Part shown: in pieces, positions 57,142 to 64,000 of the stretch
Layout of the letters: every line of letters starts with the position of its first letter
Numbering within the stretch: position 1 is the first letter of the stretch
Assembly (NCBI RefSeq): GCF_000482325.1
Contig: NZ_KI535297.1
Coordinates: forward strand, 248,001 to 312,000
Source: Bacillus sp. UNC438CL73TsuS30
Lineage (GTDB): Bacteria; Bacillota; Bacilli; Bacillales; Cytobacillaceae
Reading direction: 5' to 3'
DNA: 64,000 nt
Made by a program: the position numbers and the translations under genes
Notes under the pieces: generated by a model
Seen by the model: the letters and a program-made list of their open reading frames with translations, nothing else
What the model was told of the DNA's origin: nothing
Databases searched by the model: none

Positions 57142-57564
57142 ATGATAAAGAAATATGAGGTTGGTACGATTATTTTACGTGTAATATTGGGGATAACATT
57201 TTTTATACATGGGTTAGCTAAGTTCCAGGGCGGAATTGAAAACATTGTCGGCTGGTTTAGCAGTATGGGGTTACCGGGATTTATGGCATATGTTGTAGCT
57301 TCTTTTGAAATCCTTGGAGGTATTCTCCTTGTTATTGGTTTAGGAAGCAGAGTGGTTGCGGGGTTATTTGTTTTGTTAATGGCTGGAGCAACGTTAAAAG
57401 TAAAATTAGCAGTGGGTTTTTTAGGAAATGGTCAAATGGCTGGTTATGAATTAGATCTTGCATTCCTTGCAATGGCAATCTTTATCGCAATCAATGGAAG
57501 CAAACTGTTTTCGCTTGACTCCCTAATTGTCAAAGGACAAAAAACGAATACAACATCACTTTAA
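57142..57564 (+). CDS. DoxX-family membrane protein (MhqP-like)
   Basis: A 140-residue membrane protein with four hydrophobic segments and the DoxX pattern (ILRVILGITFFIHGLAKFQG, then GFMAYVVASFEILGGILLVI). Members occur with quinone- and thiol-stress genes in Bacillus (MhqP, CatD). The ATG follows GGAGGAAG, 44 bases after the esterase gene, indicating an operon. Confidence 0.88.
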   Translation: MIKKYEVGTIILRVILGITFFIHGLAKFQGGIENIVGWFSSMGLPGFMAYVVASFEILGGILLVIGLGSRVVAGLFVLLMAGATLKVKLAVGFLGNGQMAGYELDLAFLAMAIFIAINGSKLFSLDSLIVKGQKTNTTSL

Positions 57565-57615
57565 AAGTTAAAATCAGAATTTTATTTGGAAATTAAAAAG
57601 TGAGGAGGAAATAAC

Positions 57616-58395
57616 ATGATACCATCACTGTTTATTGCACACGGTGCACCGTTAATTGCAATTGAAAATAATGAGTATACCCAATTTTTAAGCCAGTTGG
57701 GACAAACAATCCAGAAGCCAAAGGCGATTGTCCTGTTTTCAGCTCATTGGGAATCGAGAGCTCAAAAAGTGAGTGAAGTGGAGTCCTATTCCACTATTTA
57801 TGATTTTGGTGGATTTGATCCGTCTTTATATACGATTCAATATCCCGCAAAAGGCCAATTGGAAATTGCTAAAGAAATTGAAGATTTATTCACCCAAAAT
57901 GGAGTCCCTTTTCAAATTGAAACGACTCGCGGTTTGGATCATGGCGCTTGGGTAGTGCTTAGGCTGCTTTATCCAAATGCTGATATTCCTGTTATTGCGA
58001 TGTCCGTTAATCCGAATCTTACACCAGAAGAGCAATATAAAATTGGTAAATCTTTAGCCGTTTTAAGGGAAAAGGATATTTTAGTTATTGGCAGCGGGGG
58101 GACCGTTCATAATCTAAGAGCAGTGAAGTGGGCAGACAATGGCGAAGTTGATTCGTGGGCACTGGAATTTGATGAGTGGTTAAGCTTACATTTGAAAAAA
58201 TGGGATTTAGACTCTCTTTTCAATTATGAAAAGCAGGCTCCAAATGCACAATATGCAGTTCCTCCTTATGGAAATGAACACTTTGTTCCACTTTTTTATG
58301 CGATGGGTGCAGCGGATGATGCGAAAAAAGCTAGCTTGCTCCATAGAAGTTTTCGCTACGGAAACCTCAGTCACAGTGTTTGGCAATTTGGATAA
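57616..58395 (+). CDS. LigB/DODA-type extradiol dioxygenase-family protein
   Basis: A 259-residue class III extradiol dioxygenase. Likely metal ligands are histidines in PSLFIAHGAP, FSAHWESRAQ and TRGLDHGAWVVLRLLYP, and GNEHFVPLFYAMGAA near the end is also typical of YgiD/DODA-type enzymes. They cleave catechol-type rings or act on DOPA; the natural substrate in Bacillus is unknown. The ATG follows GAGGAGG. It is the third gene of the cluster with the esterase and DoxX genes, and a terminator follows. Confidence 0.88.
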   Translation: MIPSLFIAHGAPLIAIENNEYTQFLSQLGQTIQKPKAIVLFSAHWESRAQKVSEVESYSTIYDFGGFDPSLYTIQYPAKGQLEIAKEIEDLFTQNGVPFQIETTRGLDHGAWVVLRLLYPNADIPVIAMSVNPNLTPEEQYKIGKSLAVLREKDILVIGSGGTVHNLRAVKWADNGEVDSWALEFDEWLSLHLKKWDLDSLFNYEKQAPNAQYAVPPYGNEHFVPLFYAMGAADDAKKASLLHRSFRYGNLSHSVWQFG

Positions 58396-58404
58396 TATTT
58401 ATTG

Positions 58405-58439
58405 AAAACAGACTTTATCGGTCTGTTTTTTCTTTTTTT
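58405..58439 (+). terminator. Terminator after the dioxygenase gene
   Basis: AAAACAGAC pairs with GTCTGTTTT and is followed by a long T-rich run. Confidence 0.9.
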
Positions 58440-58539
58440 GAACAAAAAGATTAAAATGCAGGTCCAATTGGGACATTATTAAATAATTGTACTAATATGG
58501 TAAATGATTACTAATTTATATAACAGGGGGTTCTAACCT

Positions 58540-58962
58540 ATGAAGACAAAAATCGAGTGGACCGAGAAAATGGCGTTTTCCAGTACGACTCCATCAGGTC
58601 ATGAAATCAAAATGGATGCAGCAGAAGAGGTAGGAGGAACAAATAGCGGGGCAAGACCGACAGAATTACTGTTAAATGCGGTTGCGGGCTGTACAGGGAT
58701 TGATATTATCTCGATTTTGACGAAAATGCGTTTAAATCCAACTAAATTTCACATGGATGTCGAAGGTCAGCGGGCCGATGACCATCCGAAAAAATTTACT
58801 GAAATTCATATTCATTATGCATTAGAAGGAGAACTTCCTGAAGATAAGGTACTTCGCGCCATCCAGCTTTCCATGGATAAATATTGCTCCGTATCCCATT
58901 CATTAAGTGCGACCATCAATGCAAGTTATTCAATAAACGGCGGGGAAACAAAAAGTATTTAA
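58540..58962 (+). CDS. OsmC/Ohr-family peroxiredoxin-like protein
   Basis: A 140-residue OsmC-family protein with both expected cysteines, in LLNAVAGCTGIDIISIL and MDKYCSVSHSLSATI. Such proteins reduce organic hydroperoxides, though this YhfA-like branch is less well studied. The ATG follows CAGGGGG. Its position next to the dioxygenase and hydrolase fits an oxidative or electrophile stress cluster. It is 24 bases before the hydrolase gene. Confidence 0.88.
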   Translation: MKTKIEWTEKMAFSSTTPSGHEIKMDAAEEVGGTNSGARPTELLLNAVAGCTGIDIISILTKMRLNPTKFHMDVEGQRADDHPKKFTEIHIHYALEGELPEDKVLRAIQLSMDKYCSVSHSLSATINASYSINGGETKSI

Positions 58963-58986
58963 ATGGATTTGAAAGGAATGTGACGG

Positions 58987-59781
58987 ATGATGGAAGCAAA
59001 ATCTATTCAATTGAAAAATGGAACAATGGACTATATTGATGAAGGGAAAGGAATGCCTATTATTCTTCTCCATGGATTTTGTGGCAGCAGCCGTTATTGG
59101 GAGAAAGTCATTCCAAGTTTAGCGGAAAAATATCGGGTTATTGCTCCAGACCTCCCAGGGCATGGGGACTCAACTATTTTTAAAGAGAATGATACGATTG
59201 AAGTTACCGCTGATGTCATCAAGGAGTTTTTAGCCGAGTTAAATGTTGATAAGGTTACTATGTTTGGTCATTCACTTGGAGGTTACATAACGCTAGCTTT
59301 TGCGGAAAAGTATAGTGTACGGTTAAGTGGATTTTCACTCGTTCATTCCACGTCTTTTGCGGATTCTGATGACGCGAAAAAGGGTAGGGAGGCAAATGTT
59401 ACAAAAGTCCAAGAGCTCGGAATTTCGGCTCTTATAGATGGATTAGTCCCTAAGCTATTTTCACCTGAAAACGTCGAGAAAAATGCTGAATACGTTGAGA
59501 CGGCGAGACAAATCGGGTATTCAACATCGCCTCATGGTGCAATGAGTACCCTTATTGCCATGAAAAACAGACCAGATCGTAATTATGTCTTAGAAGAGAC
59601 GACACTTCCTGTCTTATTAATTGCTGGTGAAAAGGACCAGATTATACCGAAAGAAAATACCTTTTCTGTTACCAAATCCAATATTAAGCAGAGAGTAATC
59701 AAAGATTCAGGTCATATGAGTATGTATGAGAATCCAAATGAACTCATTTCTGAAATAGACAAATTCCTAATAGAAGTTTAA
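58987..59781 (+). CDS. Alpha/beta-fold hydrolase
   Basis: A 264-residue hydrolase with the oxyanion motif ILLHGFCGSSRYW, nucleophile serine in FGHSLGGYITLAFAEK, an aspartate in LIAGEKDQIIPKE and a histidine in KDSGHMSMYENP. The layout resembles YugF/RsbQ-like esterases. The substrate is unknown. The ATG at 58987 is followed by a second ATG at 58990; GGAATGTGACGG upstream does not decide between them. It is probably co-transcribed with the OsmC gene. Confidence 0.85.
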   Translation: MMEAKSIQLKNGTMDYIDEGKGMPIILLHGFCGSSRYWEKVIPSLAEKYRVIAPDLPGHGDSTIFKENDTIEVTADVIKEFLAELNVDKVTMFGHSLGGYITLAFAEKYSVRLSGFSLVHSTSFADSDDAKKGREANVTKVQELGISALIDGLVPKLFSPENVEKNAEYVETARQIGYSTSPHGAMSTLIAMKNRPDRNYVLEETTLPVLLIAGEKDQIIPKENTFSVTKSNIKQRVIKDSGHMSMYENPNELISEIDKFLIEV

Positions 59782-59787
59782 ACAATA

Positions 59788-59819
59788 AAGCAGTTATCTT
59801 CCGAAAAGATAACTGCTTC
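59788..59819. terminator. Terminator between convergent hydrolase and GH18 genes
   Basis: AAGCAGTTATCTT pairs with AAGATAACTGCTT across a 4-base loop, a 13-bp perfect stem. Confidence 0.88.
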
Positions 59820-59823
59820 ACTT

Positions 59824-60987
59824 TTACTGATTATACGTATATTGTTTTGATTCCATTAAAGTATCATAAATCGAACTTGTCAAACTATCTTGACCTTTTG
59901 TATCATGACCTGCTTCCCACATCATCATGCCGCCGAAGCCATGGTCAAGAGCCAGTTTGGTTTTCAATTTCATCGTGGTTTCACCGTTATAGTAATAAGT
60001 GGTACCATTCATTTGGACAACATTTTTCGTTGCATTTGCCGGATCTTTATGGACAATTGCGGCATAAGAAACCTGCTTAATTTTAGGATTAACTGGCTGT
60101 GCGTAAGCCGGGACACCCAAAACGAGTTTTTCGGTTGAAAGATGGTTTGCTTTAAACAGGTTTGTCCAATAGTTAACGATTTTCTCCGTTAACGGGTAGG
60201 GAGACAAGTTGGACGCATGATAGCCGCCATCCCATTGTCCATCATAAGCCATAATATTGACATGATCCGTGTATTGGAACATCACAGGATTATAGACAAT
60301 AAAACCCGCAACCGTACCGGTTACAGCATGAATCTTAGAATTAACCGCCATGGATAGTTCTTTGTTTTCTGCATGTAATTTGTTGCTTAATTCTTTTGTG
60401 AATTTTGCTAAGTTATCAGCATCAGCTGTCGAACGAGGAAATTCAAAGTCAATATCAATTCCATCGAGTTTTTCACGGTCTGCTAAACTAGTAAGTTCGC
60501 CCACTAGTTTTGTCCGGGAAGCAGGATTGGAAATCGCTGTTTTAAAATAATCATAGGTTTCCCCGCCGTTCATATGATACCAGCCACCTACTGCAACCAT
60601 CGCTTTGACATGATGGCTATGTGCCTTTGCAACCATTGTTCGTAGATTGGTTAGGGCTGTTTTGCCATTGAGTTCAATGTTACCGTCCTTCATGGGATGA
60701 GCAAATGAAAAAATAACGTGTGTGATTTTGGTGTAATCAACCACATTTGGATCACGAAAATCCTGTATATAGCTGATCAGCACTTTTGATTGCTGTTTTG
60801 GTTCTTCCCATTTAGGCAATGCCTTTTGTTCCGGCCTTACCGATGATTTTGGTACTTGTTCTATTTTAAGCACTTTTGCTTGTTCTTCTTTTTTATTAGA
60901 ATATAAAGTTCCCGAGATAAATCCTCCAATAAAAATGATTAAAAGTATCACGGTTAGGAGGATCAAGTGTTTTTTCATGGAGTTCAA
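59824..60987 (-). CDS. Membrane-anchored family 18 glycoside hydrolase
   Basis: A 387-residue protein with an N-terminal signal anchor (LILLTVILLIIFIGGFISGT), a charged linker rich in Lys and Gln (to about 65), and a GH18 TIM barrel. The catalytic signature is LDGIDIDFEFP, with the acid glutamate in DxxDxDxE; AMVAVGGWYHMNGGE and VNIMAYDGQWDGGYH are other family strands. GH18 enzymes cut chitin or peptidoglycan-related GlcNAc polymers; similar Bacillus proteins act on the cell wall or spore. The TTG 60987 or ATG 60978 could be the start; GGGGGGG lies upstream of both. Confidence 0.88.
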   Translation of the reverse strand: MNSMKKHLILLTVILLIIFIGGFISGTLYSNKKEEQAKVLKIEQVPKSSVRPEQKALPKWEEPKQQSKVLISYIQDFRDPNVVDYTKITHVIFSFAHPMKDGNIELNGKTALTNLRTMVAKAHSHHVKAMVAVGGWYHMNGGETYDYFKTAISNPASRTKLVGELTSLADREKLDGIDIDFEFPRSTADADNLAKFTKELSNKLHAENKELSMAVNSKIHAVTGTVAGFIVYNPVMFQYTDHVNIMAYDGQWDGGYHASNLSPYPLTEKIVNYWTNLFKANHLSTEKLVLGVPAYAQPVNPKIKQVSYAAIVHKDPANATKNVVQMNGTTYYYNGETTMKLKTKLALDHGFGGMMMWEAGHDTKGQDSLTSSIYDTLMESKQYTYNQ

Positions 60988-61144
60988 TTCCCCCCCTTAT
61001 AACTTCACCTATAAAATTGTAACAGAAAAAAAGCTGAGAAAGGGCTGGTAATATCTAGTTCAAATCGGAAGTAAAATATTTTAAGTATTTTAATAAAAAT
61101 GTGATAATAGTAAATAAGAAAATTGTGGTAAAGGAGTCCTAAAT

Positions 61145-62932
61145 ATGACAACCTATACAAATAGAAAAGAAATTCCAGTAAATGAAACATGGAATTTAGC
61201 TGATTTATATGAAAATCAAAGCATCTGGGAAAAAGATTATAATCGAATCGAAGAAATGGCTGAGAAGCTTAAGCAATTTGATGGAAACATTATAGATGGG
61301 CAATCACTGTACCAATACCTAAAATTGAGTGAAGAGTTATCTTTTGTTTTTAATAAATTATACGCGTTTGCGATGCTGAAGGTGGATGAGGATACAAGAG
61401 AGAGCGCGTCTCAAGTCTTCCAGGACAGAGCAAAGCAGTTAAGTGTAAAGGTAAGTTCATCGACATCCTTTTTCATGCCTTTTTTATTAAGCTTAGATGA
61501 GGAAACTTTAAACCATTACATTGCTTCAGAAGAGGGGCTTCAATACTTTAAAGAGGATTTGTTAGAATCATTCCGATATAAGCAACATGTTTTAAGTAAG
61601 GAGCAGGAGGAACTTCTTTCTCAATTGGGAGAGGCACTTTCGGTTCCGAGTCATACCTTTGGGATGATCAATAATGCAGATATTAAGTTTGGTGAGGTAA
61701 CGAATGATACTGGGGAAAAAGTGGAATTAACGAGAGGGATGTATTCAAAATTAATTGAGGATGAGGACCGTGAAAAGCGGAGGGAGGCCTACAAGGCATA
61801 TTATCAACCTTATGTTCAGTTGAAAAATTCGATTGCCTCGACGCTTTCCGCTGCCATAAAAAATAATGTGAAGCTGGCAAAAATCCGTCAATATCCATCC
61901 GCTCTTGAGAAAGCGCTATTTGGTGATAAAGTGCCTAAAGAGGTATACGAAAATCTGATTCAAACGACGAAAAATAATATTGCTCCGATGCATCACTATA
62001 CACAAATCCGTAAGGAGAAATTAATACTTGATGAACTCCGCCAATATGATTTAAGTGTCCCGCTCGTCAGCGGTGTAAAGCAAGTGATTTCTTATGAGGA
62101 AGCATTTGATATTATGTGTAAAGCATTAGCCCCATTGGGTGAAAGTTATGTCAGCATCCTTAACGATTTTAAAGATGGCAGATATATTGATGTTCGTGAA
62201 ACACCGGGAAAGCGCTCTGGGGCTTATAATCTTGGCGTGTACGGTGTCCATCCGTTTATCCTGCTGAACCATCAGGATGATTTGGACAGTTTGTTTACCT
62301 TAGCCCATGAATGCGGTCACGGTGTTCACAGCCGGTTGAGTTCAGAACATCAGCCGCAAATCACGGCTAGATATAGTATTTTTGTAGCGGAAGTAGCCTC
62401 CACTGTTAATGAAGTATTGTTAATTAATTACTTATTAAACAATGAAAAGAATCCCGATCTACGAAAACATTTGCTTAATCATTTTATTGACCAATTTAAG
62501 GGTACCTACTTTACCCAGGTGATGTTTGCCGAGTTTGAAATGAGGACGCATGAAATGGCGGAAAAAGGGCAGCCATTAAATGTGGAGGTGTTTAATCAGC
62601 TTTATGAAGGATTGTTCCGCGAATATAATGGGGATGAGATTGTGTTTGATGAAGAAGTAAAGTATGGCTGGTCACGGATTCCACATTTTTATCGTCCGTT
62701 TTATGTTTACAAATATGCAACGGGATTTGCCTCTGCTATTCATTTAGCAACGAAGATTTTAGAAGGCGACCAAGAAACATTGGATACCTATATCGAGTTT
62801 TTAAAGAGCGGCAGCTCCGATTATCCACTGGAATTATTGAAAAAAACCGGAGTGGATTTGACCACTCCATACCCAATCGAAAATTCCTTAAAACGGTTTG
62901 GCGAATTAGTGGAGGAGTTTTCAAAGCTATAG
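61145..62932 (+). CDS. pepF: Oligoendopeptidase F
   Basis: A 595-residue M3-family metallopeptidase that degrades short oligopeptides in the cytosol. The zinc motif is LAHECGHGVHSRLS (HEXXH-like HECGH), with the downstream glutamate in VAEVASTVNEVLL; FRYKQHVLSKEQEELLSQLG and ALFGDKVPKEVYENLI are family segments of PepF. The start ATG follows AAAGGAG. In B. subtilis pepF (yjbG) lies in the same chromosomal neighbourhood as spx and mecA, which agrees with the yjbC gene that follows here. Confidence 0.94.
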   Translation: MTTYTNRKEIPVNETWNLADLYENQSIWEKDYNRIEEMAEKLKQFDGNIIDGQSLYQYLKLSEELSFVFNKLYAFAMLKVDEDTRESASQVFQDRAKQLSVKVSSSTSFFMPFLLSLDEETLNHYIASEEGLQYFKEDLLESFRYKQHVLSKEQEELLSQLGEALSVPSHTFGMINNADIKFGEVTNDTGEKVELTRGMYSKLIEDEDREKRREAYKAYYQPYVQLKNSIASTLSAAIKNNVKLAKIRQYPSALEKALFGDKVPKEVYENLIQTTKNNIAPMHHYTQIRKEKLILDELRQYDLSVPLVSGVKQVISYEEAFDIMCKALAPLGESYVSILNDFKDGRYIDVRETPGKRSGAYNLGVYGVHPFILLNHQDDLDSLFTLAHECGHGVHSRLSSEHQPQITARYSIFVAEVASTVNEVLLINYLLNNEKNPDLRKHLLNHFIDQFKGTYFTQVMFAEFEMRTHEMAEKGQPLNVEVFNQLYEGLFREYNGDEIVFDEEVKYGWSRIPHFYRPFYVYKYATGFASAIHLATKILEGDQETLDTYIEFLKSGSSDYPLELLKKTGVDLTTPYPIENSLKRFGELVEEFSKL

Positions 62933-62935
62933 ACG

Positions 62936-62982
62936 AAACCCCACAACGTTTTTATTTAGTTGGAAACGTTGTGGGGTTTTTT
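62936..62982 (+). terminator. Terminator after pepF
   Basis: AAACCCCACAACGTTT pairs with AACGTTGTGGGGTTT, with a T run at the end. Confidence 0.92.
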
Positions 62983-63052
62983 GTATGAAAATTTTAAATC
63001 AACACATACTTCCATTATTAGAGCATTGAAAACGATTATAAGGAGTACTGTT

Positions 63053-63628
63053 ATGCATTGGTATGAAAAATTAAATCAATATTTTCCCATTGAAGAGATG
63101 AAATCACGAGAACATATGGAAACCTTACTTAAGGAACAATCTAATATTTACCATAAAGATGAAGGTCCGCTTCATGTATTGATGTATGCAGAATTAGAGA
63201 ATTTTCTCTTTATCGATTACCTCTTTGTTTCTAAAGATGCACGGGGCCAAGGGCTTGGCCATAAACTTTTAGAAAAATTGAAACAGAAAGAAAAGCCAAT
63301 TATTCTTGAGGTTGAGCCAGTCAATTATGAAGACAGTGATACTGAAAAAAGGCTGCATTTTTATAAGCGTGAAGGTTTTGAACATGCCACTTCAATTGGT
63401 TATCGAAGAAAGTCCTTAGCGACAGATGAGATAAATCAGATGGAAATCCTCTATTGGGCCCCTAATCAAGAGTCTGAGGAAATGATATTTGAGGCGATGA
63501 AAAAAACATATGATTTAATACATACCTATAAGGATAAACATTTTTATGGTGAATCCTATGAACCGGTCGATGAAGTACTGACATTCAACGAAAATACAGA
63601 AAGCGAAAATATTTTTGACCAACTATAA
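63053..63628 (+). CDS. yjbC: GNAT-family acetyltransferase, YjbC-like
   Basis: A 191-residue GNAT protein. The acetyl-CoA loop is in VSKDARGQGLGHKLLEKLKQ, and HFYKREGFEHATSIGYRR closes the fold. The N-terminal WYEKLNQYFPIEEMKS, the YKDKHFYGESYEP stretch and the ending NIFDQL closely resemble B. subtilis YjbC, which precedes spx. The substrate is unknown; B. subtilis YjbC has been linked to stress or salt response. ATG 63053 is preferred because AAGGAGTA lies before it; the longer open frame runs through the pepF terminator. Confidence 0.88.
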   Translation: MHWYEKLNQYFPIEEMKSREHMETLLKEQSNIYHKDEGPLHVLMYAELENFLFIDYLFVSKDARGQGLGHKLLEKLKQKEKPIILEVEPVNYEDSDTEKRLHFYKREGFEHATSIGYRRKSLATDEINQMEILYWAPNQESEEMIFEAMKKTYDLIHTYKDKHFYGESYEPVDEVLTFNENTESENIFDQL

Positions 63629-63637
63629 TGATGGGTG

Positions 63638-63680
63638 AGGTTAACAGTTTCTTTTCAAATAGACTGTTAACCATTTTTTT
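63638..63680 (+). terminator. Terminator after yjbC
   Basis: GGTTAACAGT and ACTGTTAACC form a perfect 10-bp stem followed by ATTTTTTTT. It would separate yjbC from the next gene, so that gene needs its own promoter. Confidence 0.9.
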
Positions 63681-63707
63681 TGCTCAAATCCATAAAATGC
63701 AAATTTA

Positions 63708-63760
63708 TTTTGCGCAAAAGAAATGATATAATATGATTTGTGCAAAGGAATTTTGCGCTA
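63708..63760. promoter_or_regulatory. Cluster of TTTTGCGCAAAA-like motifs upstream of the sigma-54-like promoter
   Basis: TTTTGCGCAAAA (63708-63719) is a perfect 12-bp palindrome. TTTGTGCAAAGG (63737-63748) is a close copy and TTTTGCGCTA (63751-63760) a half copy. They lie 40-92 bases upstream of the sigma-54-like element, where activator sites would be expected. Confidence 0.4.
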
Positions 63761-63799
63761 GAATGATAGAAAATCCATTAATCATGCAAAAAATAAAGT

Positions 63800-63815
63800 T
63801 GGCACAGAACTTGCA
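63800..63815 (+). promoter_or_regulatory. Near-perfect sigma-54 (-24/-12) promoter match
   Basis: TGGCAC-AGAAC-TTGCA matches the sigma-54 consensus TGGCACNNNNNTTGCW at all defined positions. It points rightward. The only ATG with a good ribosome site soon after (TGGAGG, ATG 63854) is followed at once by a stop codon (ATG ACA TAA), so the transcript may be a leader of the off-window gene or a small RNA. One 15-16-bp match could be chance. Confidence 0.5.
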
Positions 63816-63934
63816 CTATATCTTTACGGAACAACCAACATGGAGGTTTCCAAATGACATAACATACTGTATTCCAGGTATTATTCAAAATACAAGGTTT
63901 CCTATTCGTAAGTAGCAAAAGAATAGAAGAAGTA

Positions 63935-63943
63935 TGTTATAAT
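63935..63943 (+). promoter_or_regulatory. Extended -10 promoter for the gene beyond the right edge (probably spx)
   Basis: TGTTATAAT is an extended -10 element with a perfect TATAAT. AGAAAGGA at the very end of the window looks like a ribosome site, so a gene is expected to begin within a few bases after 64000. By synteny with Bacillus yjbC-spx it is probably spx. No other coding sequence is supported in 63629-64000. Confidence 0.55.
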
Positions 63944-64000
63944 TTGTCGGTAGAAGAAATTTCTATATTAAAGTAATAAATTTTTAAAACAGAAAGGAAC

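Noticed and set aside
63733..63915. 60-codon frame near the right end
   Set aside because: It crosses the sigma-54-like element and palindromes, has no ribosome site and shows no family; treated as non-coding.
1..64000. CRISPR arrays, insertion sequences, prophage genes, rRNA or tRNA genes
   Set aside because: No direct-repeat/spacer pattern, transposase or integrase frame, or tRNA-like sequence was seen on either strand by reading; a tRNA or IS database scan could not be run.

Overview
The window looks like the chromosome of a low-GC, spore-former-type Bacillota, most likely Bacillus or a close relative such as Neobacillus. The evidence is AGGAGG-type ribosome sites, frequent TTG and GTG starts, a T-box in front of proBA, catabolite (cre-like) sites, and a right edge with pepF and a close YjbC homologue of the kind that precedes spx in Bacillus. 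I saw no rRNA, tRNA, CRISPR array, prophage or insertion sequence.

Bases 1-10,800 hold a phosphonate locus built around a bacterial microcompartment (BMC). It has PhnW, a DeoR-type regulator, an MgtC-like protein, a saccharopine-dehydrogenase-like protein, then a compact operon: PhnX, a BMC-H shell protein with a C-terminal extension, a CoA-acylating aldehyde dehydrogenase with a C-terminal encapsulation-peptide-like tail, a plain BMC-H, PduL, a flavoprotein-like protein, a BMC-P vertex protein, and a class III PLP enzyme resembling PbfA. The inferred route is 2-aminoethylphosphonate (PhnW) or its (R)-1-hydroxy derivative (PbfA) to phosphonoacetaldehyde, then acetaldehyde plus phosphate (PhnX), acetyl-CoA (AldDH) and acetyl phosphate (PduL). 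An aminoethylphosphonate metabolosome is the most novel proposal in the window.

Bases 10,900-22,100 are ordinary accessory and housekeeping genes: a PAS histidine kinase, a thioesterase, a TetR/DHA2 efflux pair, a cobalamin-binding-like protein, a YbaK-type editing protein, a two-gene chromate transporter and a UPF1-like helicase. Bases 22,300-31,750 encode reductive pyrimidine catabolism (PreT, PreA, dihydropyrimidinase, a PucR regulator, methylmalonate/malonate semialdehyde dehydrogenase, an omega-aminotransferase).

Bases 31,800-39,400 hold a second BMC operon of sugar-phosphate type: a SorC/DeoR regulator, PduL, a flavoprotein-like protein, three BMC-P and two BMC-H proteins, an aldehyde dehydrogenase, and DeoC, triosephosphate isomerase and RpiB-like enzymes. 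AldDH, PduL, DeoC and TPI all carry N-terminal encapsulation-peptide-like helices. With the pyrimidine genes next door, the block could consume whole deoxynucleosides: the base by the reductive pathway, and the deoxyribose 5-phosphate by DeoC inside the compartment. Both compartments converge on acetaldehyde, and neither locus has a BMC-T shell protein or an alcohol dehydrogenase.

Bases 39,400-64,000 contain a small XRE protein behind an exact cre match, an FAD oxidoreductase, T-box-controlled proBA, a 21-bp-period intergenic repeat, a nuclease-XPD helicase fusion, an MFS/LysR pair, a methyltransferase, an NCS2 purine-type permease, a carbinolamine dehydratase, an aldehyde dehydrogenase, a 51-bp-period repeat, an agmatinase-family gene with a TetR regulator and clear operator, a quinone/electrophile-defence-like cluster (XRE-cupin regulator, esterase, DoxX, LigB dioxygenase, OsmC, hydrolase), a GH18 glycosidase, pepF and yjbC. 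The last 370 bases carry a near-perfect sigma-54 promoter match and lead into a gene, probably spx, beyond the window.
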